DNA of 64,000 nucleotides from Cryptomeria japonica (lineage: Eukaryota; Streptophyta; Pinopsida; Cupressales; Cupressaceae). The translations under genes were made by a program, and so were the position numbers. Position 1 is the first letter of the stretch, and each line of letters begins with the position of its first letter. Below are positions 55,818 through 64,000 of this stretch, piece after piece. Where the stretch lies: assembly GCF_030272615.1 (NCBI RefSeq), contig NC_081412.1:670496852-670560851 (forward strand), in the 5' to 3' direction. Below the pieces are notes generated by a model. It ran no database searches and was not told the DNA's origin. It saw only the letters and a program-made list of their open reading frames with translations.

Positions 55818-58800
55818 ATGCCTGTCACTCGCTCTCAAAGAAACAAACAAAGTGAGACCCCCACAGAATCAAGTATGAATCGCAGATTATCAAATCCTTT
55901 TGAAGTTCCATCCTCGAAAGAGCCTAAAATTACTGACGCAATTCTTCAGGAATGTCAAGAAAATCCTTCATTCCAAAAACTCATTGAAAAACTCATAGAA
56001 AAGGACAAAAAAAAATATCTGCTCATGCTTACGAGTAAAGGCGTTAAACTTCTTGAAGATTTCGACGCAAACGTCTTTCAAACCGAGTCTCAACAATATA
56101 CATATCAAGAACAACAAAGAGAAGAAGAAACTCGCATACCTGAGAAACATATTTCAGAGCAACGTATACCAAAAATGCGAATACCTGAACTTGAAACTCC
56201 AGAACAACACATACCATTTACTACACCTTTTCAGTTAAGAACAACTATGAGGGAATGACTCTTCCCTCGGCAAGATAATGCGCCCTTGGTTGCTCTTACT
56301 CAACAAATGCAAATGTTGCAAAGACAAATACAAGATATGCAACAAGGGACAACAGTGCGGTACTCTATAAACGAAATCTGTCCTTATCCATTTGAAAGAA
56401 GATTAAACATGGTACCTTTTCCTCCAAACTCAGACGTTCCCAAATTTGATAAATATGATGGGAAAAGTGATCCTCGGGATCATGTTCGAGAATTTTGCAC
56501 CATGAGTCTTGAATTTGCTCATGATGACACTTATCTGATGAGGTTATTCCCAAGAAGCCTGGGAGGACAAACAATGGAATGGTTATCCAAGATTACACCA
56601 CCTGTCAGATCATTTGACGAATTGGTTAACAAATTCATCCCCCACTATTCTTACAACATCCAACATGCCATAACCATGCTAGATGTTTGCAACACCAAAC
56701 AAAAAAACAATGAAACATTCATGTTATTCCTTCAGCGTTGGCGATGCATGGTATCAAGATATCCTCGAGATATTCTTGAAAAGGAGAAAATGGAAATATT
56801 CATCGATAACTTAAATGGCGAAATGAGTTACAGACTCAAACTTCAATGCATACCATCTTTCACCAAATTGATTGAAAATGGCATTCAAGTAGAGGAAGCT
56901 TGTGTCAAAAAGGGAACACTCAAGTTCTACAAGGAAGGAACGAACTCATCAAACTACAATAACCAAAACAACACCAATCTGGACAAATCTCGATTTTGGA
57001 CGCGAAACAAAAACGAAGGCAACAATGAACCATATGATCCTAAATCGAAACAACCAGTGCTTGCCTTATTAGGAAATACTCAAAATGCGAAAAATCCTAA
57101 AAATGCTACTCCCAGTGCTAACACATACGCACCAAACAATGCTCAAAGACAACTCAACACCAACAACGCCAATGATAATCAAAGCAAAAACCTGAATCTA
57201 GGACCTAACAACAATTCACGCAACAACACTAACAATTTCCAAAAGCGTATCTTCACACCACTGGGCCAATCATTAGAATCCGCATTCAGAGAACTGTTGG
57301 CAAACAAGATTCTTTCTTTGCCTCCAATCAACAATTATGAACCCCCAATCAAACCACCTTGGTGGAATGATTCACACTATTGTGATTTCCATCACAACAA
57401 GGGTCATAGAACAAACGAGTGCATGAGATTGAAACACATAATCCAGGACATGATTGATCGAGGTGACTTAACGGTGGATGGTCTCAAAACAAATAATGAT
57501 CACGAAGTCTTCAAAAATCCTCTCCCAAATTACAACAAAGATGGAGCATCAACTTCAAATGATACACGCGAAGCTCGTATTAATCACATCTACAACAACA
57601 CAATCAACCACATATCAGCTGAAGACCATCAAGTCAATGTCATAACCATTCAAGATCGGCATGATCATGAATCTGTCAATGTAACAACCCGGACTCAGAA
57701 ATATGTCTTAAAGGGACATACTACACCTCCAACTGCCACACCAAAAATCCAATACGACTTGGTTAACCAACTATGCAAGACTCCAGCTCAGATATCTATC
57801 CTGGAATTGTTGAAACTATCCCCAAAACACAAAGACATATTGGAGCAAGCGCTATTGGAAACAAATGTACTTCAAAATCTAGATACAGACAGATTTCAAG
57901 CCATGGTCGCCCATATGACAGAATCTCATAAACTCACCTTCTCAGAGCATGATAATACTTCATTGAGTCATCCGCATAATACTCCTCTACATATTGAAGT
58001 CATTGTTTGCAAACACCGAGTAAAAAGAGTCTTAATAGATGGAGGAGCCGGACTTAATATATGTACTTTAAAGCTTATCCATGCACTAGGCTTCTCGGAA
58101 GAATCTATTGATCCTTGTAAAAAGATTACCATAAAAGCATATGATGATGAGGAAAGGTCCTCTAAAGGAATAGTAATATTACCTATTCAAGTAGGACCAG
58201 TACAAAAGGATACTATATGTCAGGTCTTAGATATTGATCTCACCTACAATATCTTATTAGGACGGCCCTGGATACATGAAATGCAAGCAGTACCTTCTAC
58301 ATATCACCAGTGTGTCAAGTTTCCTTATGATGGACAAGAAATCTCCATATCAGCTAATCACAATCCATTTCAACATTGCAACGCAATGGGGGCAGCCCAA
58401 GACAGTTTGGTTCCTTATAACAGAGAAAAGCAGTGGTCTTCAACATCTGATCCACCAATAGTAAAATCCAACTCCTTATGGGGAGACTTCAAACAGAAAA
58501 CGCACATCAAAGACCAAGGCATGGGAGAATATTCTCTGGAGCCTTTATGTTTGACCAGATTGCCAACATCACCTAGATCGCATGGTTTACCTACTATATC
58601 AACACATCTAGCAACTCAGCCCATCACTAAATTTGATGGTACCTTCATCCAATTGGGTACTCTAGCACATGAATCAGAAGATAAAGATGTTCTTAGCTGG
58701 CTATACAAAGATGACGAAGAAGATAATAGAGCAGCCGCTTTGGACATTGTCCTACTAACGCACCTGTATGGAAAAGGCTACTTAATCATGAAGAAAATGG

Positions 58801-59072
58801 GATATGGTGGTAAAGGACCTATTGGGAAACGCCAAGAAGGAGTCACTGAAACTATAGATCTTCCTTCACAACCTAGTAGAAATAAAGCAAGATTAGGTTC
58901 TAAATTCACCTTCCTATTGAAACGACCGCCACACACAAATGCAAAACCTCAATGGAAGGAAAAGAAGAAGTACAAGGAAGAATCTTGGCAAGAAGCACTC
59001 TTTGATCAGCAAAAACAATCTGCAAGGCATGAGAACGTCAAGATCAGAAGTTGCATCAGGGAAAGCTTTTAA
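55818..59072 (+). pseudogene. gypsy F gag-protease with G-patch
   Basis: I chose ATG 55,818 (MPVTRSQRNKQSETPTES) because the MPVTRSQ opening is typical of this lineage. The frame is about 1,085 codons with one TGA at 56,256 (TTMRE*LFPRQDN). Domains by residue: gag matrix/capsid-like about 188-370 (VPKFDKYDGKSDPRDHVREF, FDELVNKFIPHYSYNIQ); a CCHC-like zinc motif YCDFHHNKGHRTNEC about 521-536; an aspartic protease VLIDGGAGLNIC about 738-750 (D-G-G in place of D-[ST]-G, as is common in this lineage); and a G-patch (GYLIMKKMGYGGKGPIGKRQ, about residues 988-1008). It ends TAA at 59,070. Apart from the TGA it is undamaged. Confidence 0.9.
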
Positions 59073-60904
59073 ATCATAAAAAGGCCATATCTGTAGCAGT
59101 GGCTCATATTCACATACCAATGGCTCAAGAACAAATCATGTCATCACAAGAAACCATCATTCCTCCCCGAGGAAGCACAATCTATGAACAAATCCAGACC
59201 ATGGAAGATGGATCGGATACAGAATCAACACAGAATATCAAAATAGTATCCATCATCAAAGATTTGTTTTCACCATACATCATACCTGTTTGCAACACAG
59301 ATAGAATTTGGGATGATGCCTATGAGATAGATTCAAATGAATATGAATGGGGTACCTGCTCTGATACTACTACAAATATCCCAGATAATACTGATTTCAT
59401 ATCCATTTCTCAAGAAGAACATAACAGAGAAGATAGACCTCTTGAATTTGGACCACAACATATCTATGACGTTCAGGAACGCGAACAGAAATATTACGAA
59501 CAAGTCTATGTAGAAGATGATACCATCAAAGACCTCGATGAAACCCTAGACTTCTTTAAAACCAAGACCCATCACAATGACAACTCTATCCTAACACTTA
59601 CAGTAGCCAAACTTGACCCGCCCAATGATTTCTTACCGCTTGTCTTCCCTGATCTCATCGACTGGAATGAACCTGAGACTCATGATATACCAATTTTCCC
59701 AGATGATGAATCTATTATGCATTACCTATGTACAGTAAATCCCAAAACAGGCTCTACCAGTGAACAAAATGACGATGTCTGTCCATCAGGGAGTGCCAAG
59801 TCTCTCAGTCGCAAAAATGAATCAAATAAAGAATCTGATGCTGAAAACCAGTTAATGGCAGCTCTAGATCCCAAAAAAGTAAAAATAAAGGACGCATCTG
59901 AGGGTGAAAACCTTTTTAAGGCACCTAACGATGGGAGACTTGACACTCTTCCTGAACATTTTCATGAGTGATCACCCATATTGATTGAGCCCACTCAATC
60001 AATCAACATTGGTACCACAGAAGCAGCCAGAAACATTCACCTTGCAGAATCTCTGACAGAGGAAGAAAGTTCGGCATTCATCATCTTCTTTAAAGGACAG
60101 CAAATTAACTTTGCCTGGTCATATGCTGATATGCTTGGAGTCGATCCACACTTAATCATGCATCACTTATCCATCACTACAAGAGTCAAACCAGTCAAGC
60201 AAAAGCTACGAAAGATGAATCCACAGGTAGCACTCATGGTCAAAACTGAATTAAAGAAACTCTTAGACGTCAGATTCATTCGACCCATTGACTATGCAGA
60301 ATGGATTTCCAACATTGTTCCAGTGTCAAAACCAGATGGTAGTATCAGAATATGCACTGACTTCAGGGATGTCAACAAAGCTTGTCCAAAGGATGACTTT
60401 CCTCTGCCAAGTATTGATATAATTGTAGATCTTACAGCAGGCCATGCAATGCTCTCATTAATGGACGGTTTCTCAGGCTATAATCAAATCAAAATAGCTC
60501 CTGAAGATCAAGACAAAATAGCATTCACCTGTCCTTGGGGAACATACTATTGGAATGTTATGCCTTTTGGCTTAAAGAATGCAGGAGCCACTTATCAAAG
60601 AGAAATGACAACCATATTCCATGATATGATGCACACATTTATGGAAGACTATGTGGATGATTTACTAGCAAAATCCTTCACCAGAGCTGAACATCTCGAC
60701 ATCCTAACAAAGATCTTTGATCGATTGCAGAAATTTCAAGTCCGACTCAACCCTAAGAAGTGTGTCTTCAGGGTTACATCAGGCAAGTTACTAGGCTACA
60801 TAGTCTCAGCTAAAGGTATTGAAGTTGATCCAGCAAAGGTACAAGCCATCATGGACATGCCACCACCAAAGAATATCAGTCAACCTAGATCTCTACAAGG
60901 ATGA
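59033..60904 (+). pseudogene. gypsy F pol: linker and reverse transcriptase
   Basis: The frame is open from 59,033 in the -1 phase relative to gag-protease and overlaps it by about 40 nt. A variable acidic linker (59,051-59,968) ends at TGA 59,969. RT follows in the same frame with FIRPIDYAEWISNIVPVSKP, IRICTDFRDVNKACPKDDFP, LMDGFSGYNQIKIAPEDQDK and FMEDYVDDLLAKS (YVDD at 60,650-60,661). All three RT aspartates are kept. The next TGA is at 60,902. Confidence 0.9.
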
Positions 60905-62196
60905 CTTCAATCAATCAGGTGATTCATCGCTCAACTAGCAAATAAAAGTCTGCCCTTTAACCACTTGCTACACAAAAATGTACTGTTCAGATGGGAGACT
61001 AAGTGTGTAGAATCTTTTTACCAAATTAAACAGTACCTGATGAATCCACCGGTTCTAGTACCACCAGTTGCAGGAAAGCCTCTTATACTATATATCTCAA
61101 CAACAGATATTTCACTGGGGGCACTATTGGCACAAGAAGATCAACAAGGAAAGGAACGCACCATATATTACATCAGTAGAACATTGAATGGCTATGAGCT
61201 CAACTATACATTCATTGAAAAGGCTTGCCTAACAGTGGTTTTTGCATCTCAGAAGTTCCGACATTATATGCTAGCACACACTATAAAGCTAGTGGCAAAA
61301 ATTGATCCTCTCAAGTATCTAATCAGCAAGGCAGCTCTCACAGGCCAATTGGCTAAATGGGTCATGATTCTCAGTGAATTTGACATCCACTACACAGAAA
61401 GACGAGCAATCAAAGGACAAGCAATTGCAGATCAGCTGGCTGAAGCACCGCTACCAAGAAAAGAAACCATGGAGATCAAATTTCCAGACAGGGACGTTTT
61501 TGCTCTTTCCTCCAAACAATGGACCCTATATTTTGATGGATCCTATACACAACATGGTTCAGGGGCCGGCATTCTATTCATCACTCCTGAAGGACACACT
61601 ATGCCACGATCATATAGGCTTATGTTTCCATGTACCAATAATGTGGCTGAATATGAAGCATTAGTTATCGGCATCAAAATGGCTGTCGAATGGAAAATCA
61701 CAGAGTTAAAAGTCTATGGAGACTCACAACTAGTCATCCATCAAATCAACAACAACTATCAAACAAAGGATGACAAGTTATTACCCTACAAACGGATGGT
61801 GGATGACTTCAAACAATATTTTGTGCACATCACCTTTGAACAAATACCAAGGTTGAACAACAAAGCAGCCGATGCAATGGCTACGATCGCTTCATTACTA
61901 CAAATTCCAGAACAACAAAGTCGTTATGAGTTCCTGGTAGAGCAACTGTTCTCCCCTGCTCATGACCACTCTGAATTCCAGGTTATATATGCCTTGACTG
62001 GTCCAGATTCTCCATTATATGGACCAATATATGACTACCTCAAGCATAATATTTTACCCATTGACCAATCCCGTAACCAAAAATGTAACTTTATCCGACA
62101 AGCTGCCCGTTACACCCTTACCATTGATACCTTATATCGTCGAGGTCTAGATGGTACTCTTCTTCGTTGTCTTGATCGTAATGATTTCGATTTGGC
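60905..62196 (+). pseudogene. gypsy F RNase H, second RNase H and integrase start
   Basis: Same frame as RT, with a further TGA at 60,920. The first RNase H (61,080-61,440) shows LILYISTTDISLGALLAQED, YYISRTLNGYELNYTFIEKA and AIKGQAIADQLAE. The second (61,510-61,900) shows WTLYFDGSYTQHGSGAGILF, NNVAEYEALVIGIKMAVEW, LKVYGDSQLVIHQINNNYQT and RLNNKAADAMATIAS, keeping the D-E-D-D residues. The integrase zinc-binding start (about 62,070-62,196) is cut by the copia LTR at 62,197. Confidence 0.9.
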
Positions 62197-62674
62197 TGTT
62201 GGTGTAAATAATTATTCATCATGGATATTATTACACTTACTTAAGTTTACTTAGGATAATGCATTTCATAGTAGTTTGGATATGAGACACTTGGGTGTTT
62301 GTGCCACATTGGGATAGTGTGTGTAGGAGAAATTCCACCTCTTATGGTGTTGATCTTATTATTACACTATCATATCCACTTATTGTGGAGTGATAATTCC
62401 ACCTTCGGTGGGTGATCCACCTCATGTGGAATATTATATTATTTCTCCTACCTACCCACACCTATTTCCTACCTACCCTTGTTTCTTATTGAGCCACATG
62501 TCATATTTGTGTGCTCATACATATCCCTAGCCTTGCCTATATAAGCAGGCCTCTATTCATTGTATGTAACTATTGAATCATTTTCTATTGATGAGAATAC
62601 AGTTTATTCTTGTCCTATATTGTGTCTCTATTTTGTACATTTCATTGACCCCTTGATCTTGGCAAAATCCAACA
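62197..62674 (+). repeat. 5' LTR of copia G
   Basis: Starts TGTTGGTGTAAATAATTATT and ends AAAATCCAACA. A TATA box (GCCTATATAAGCAGG) lies near 62,538. Four short palindromes of the type CCAC-x5-GTGG or CCACCT-x-ATGG occur in U3 at 62,334-62,346, 62,376-62,388, 62,399-62,411 and 62,417-62,429. Confidence 0.88.
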
Positions 62675-62688
62675 TGGTATCAGAGCCA
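62675..62688 (+). promoter_or_regulatory. primer-binding site of copia G
   Basis: TGGTATCAGAGCCA directly follows the LTR; it is a perfect match to the usual initiator tRNA-Met site. Confidence 0.92.
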
Positions 62689-64000
62689 TTGGGGCTTCAT
62701 TGATTCATCTTGAAGAGGCATTATTGCGACGTCAAGAGGCAGATCTGAGGAGCAGCATCTTTTGGAGGCATCGTAGACCAGATCCGACCCCGCTATTGTG
62801 TCCAAAAGGCCGTTTCCATGAATTTTGGTTATAAATTCGGCCTATTTTGGTGAGAAAATTTTTTTTCCCCAATTTTGCTATATCGTACGGATTTTCGGAA
62901 ATATTTTATATATTTTCGGAAATTTTTTTTTTTCCTTATTTCTGAAAATTGTTTTGAAAAATCAAAGATCAAAAAAAAATTGAAACAGCAAAAAAAATAA
63001 AAAAAAAGGGATTTTTGGGGGGTCCGCAGACCCCCGCCGTGACCCGCAGGTTGCAGGTTTGTCCGTGCGCAGAGACCGTACCCTGTAGCACTTGCCAGCG
63101 CTGTGTACGATGGCACCACGTATCCGCTCTGGCCGTGTACCCTCCTTCCCCCGACGCCGTCGCAGACTGCCATGCTGCCGTCGAGTCCAACGCGTTCCGC
63201 CCGCCTTCGACCCAGATCCTGACACCACCGCCGACATCCCCCGCAGCTCCCCGGCAGCAGCTCCGCCGGCACCCGCGCCGCTGTCGTCCTCGCTTCCCGC
63301 AGGTCCCTCTACTCCGGGCGACAGCATCTCCGCTTCGCCACCGCTCGGCGCCCACACCGCCACCCGAGCGCCCGCAGACCTCCGGTCACTGCCCGCCGAA
63401 AAGCCGACAGGTCAACCTAACCCGGAGGACCCGCGCCCGCCACGTGGCAGGCGGCCACTGGCCTGCGGGAAAACCATACAGTACAGTCAGCATTTTCCAT
63501 ACAACACATCATCCGTACGGATCACCACATCATCTGCCAAATCAACTTGCCCAGTCAGCAATTCTGTACAGTACGGAATACACAGTCAGCCTGTCACGTA
63601 ATCTGTCCGTACAGTACGGACATCCAGTCAGCAGAGGGCGAAGTTTTTGCGACGATCATACGGTCGTCAAATTTAATCGCGTGACTTGCTGATGTCAGTA
63701 CCACATCAGCAGGGTTTGAAATTTTTTTGGACCCCCTCTCATTTGCATTTTTGATTTTGCAGTTCAACTTCAAATGGCCATAACTTGCTCATTTTTGCTC
63801 CTTTTTGGGTGCAATTTTTTTTGAAATGGGCTATAATTTCATGCTCTCCATAGTGGTGAAATAATTTTTTGATTTTGATGTACGGATTTTTCAGAAAATG
63901 CAGTTTTTGGTGACTATCTATGAGTAATCCCAGTTTTTGCAACTTCAGAGGCTTCGTTTGAGGTCATCCGACCTCCTTTTTAGGTGCCGTTTTTTTTTAA
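62689..64000 (+). other. leader of copia G with a GC-rich core
   Basis: Positions about 63,020-63,480 are very GC-rich (Pro/Arg-rich in every frame) between AT-rich flanks. From 63,475 to 63,640 the word CAGTCAGC occurs four times, and TCCGTACAGTACGGA (63,605-63,619) is a perfect 15-base palindrome with related 'gtacagtacgga' and 'ccgtacgga' copies. Long open frames on both strands here are by-products of composition; none looks like gag. Confidence 0.6.

Larger units (their letters stand above)
51280..62196 (+). mobile_element. Ty3/gypsy retrotransposon F, Tat-like, truncated by insertion
   Basis: The order on the plus strand is 5' LTR (51,280-52,747), primer-binding site, a 3-kb leader, gag, protease, G-patch, RT, RNase H, second RNase H, and the start of the integrase. 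A copia element begins inside the integrase at 62,197, so the rest and the 3' LTR lie beyond the window. Dual RNase H is the Tat-lineage hallmark. The element is otherwise well kept. Four in-frame stops are visible, all TGA, and the only frame change is at the gag-pro/pol border. Confidence 0.92.
62197..64000 (+). mobile_element. Ty1/copia retrotransposon G, 5' end, inserted in gypsy F
   Basis: A 478-bp 5' LTR, a tRNA-iMet primer-binding site and about 1.3 kb of leader lie inside the gypsy integrase; gag has not begun by the window edge. The target duplication cannot be seen because the other end is outside. The LTR interrupts a frame that is otherwise open, so the insertion is younger than gypsy F. 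Confidence 0.85.

Noticed and set aside
63015-63692. Long Pro/Arg-rich ORFs on both strands
   Set aside because: Their overlap on both strands and all frames follows from GC-rich composition in a copia leader; no gag motif.

Overview
The window is a stretch of large, AT-rich, repeat-dominated plant nuclear DNA. A conifer or other gymnosperm is my inference. It rests on the style of the TIR-NBS-LRR gene, on several old and heavily decayed LTR retrotransposons with very long LTRs, and on the low gene density. I cannot name the species. No intact host gene is visible. Two host-gene relics can be recognised: a TIR-NBS-LRR immune receptor pseudogene (about 12.9-17.2 kb, + strand) and the C-terminal part of a subtilisin-like protease (19.2-19.85 kb, - strand). 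Almost everything else is transposon-derived.

Layout. 0.4-4.8 kb: 5' part of a Ty1/copia element (- strand; integrase, protease and gag relics, primer-binding site and LTR), whose leader holds a cluster of ten near-palindromes. 4.96-5.44 kb: a small DNA transposon/MITE with ~31-bp inverted repeats and a TA duplication. 5.6-8.1 kb: intergenic DNA with a tandem duplication, and blocks that recur in the same order at 47.0-49.2 kb. 10.0-12.1 kb: an internally deleted copia element. 12.9-17.2 kb: the receptor pseudogene. 17.8-18.8 kb: a third copia relic. 20.65-21.3 kb: a LINE-like 3' end. 21.8-36.4 kb: a decayed hAT transposon (- strand). A 10.5-kb element with 4.0-kb LTRs has inserted into it, flanked by a perfect CATTG target duplication. 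37.8-45.4 kb: a complete but dead 7.6-kb copia element with 1.5-kb LTRs and AGATG target duplications. 46.5 kb: a possible SINE. 47.5-48.4 kb: the 5' end of a small-LTR element with an acidic coiled-coil ORF. 50.7-51.3 kb: a LINE-like tail. 51.3-62.2 kb: a Tat-like Ty3/gypsy element (+ strand) with a G-patch after the protease and two RNase H domains. Its integrase is broken at 62,197 by yet another copia element that runs off the right edge.

The most unusual object is the 25.1-35.6 kb element. It has almost symmetrical 4.02-kb LTRs, only 2.4 kb of internal DNA, no gag or pol, and one single-frame ORF of about 690 codons (now with a few nonsense codons) built from repeated modules. Its LTRs carry an array of four hairpins. 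Three elements in this window independently carry clustered hairpins or palindromes in leader or U3 DNA. The gypsy element adds about 38 degenerate copies of a TAGCGCRT-like word in its 3-kb leader. All alignments, counts and splice predictions here were made by eye from the sequence.
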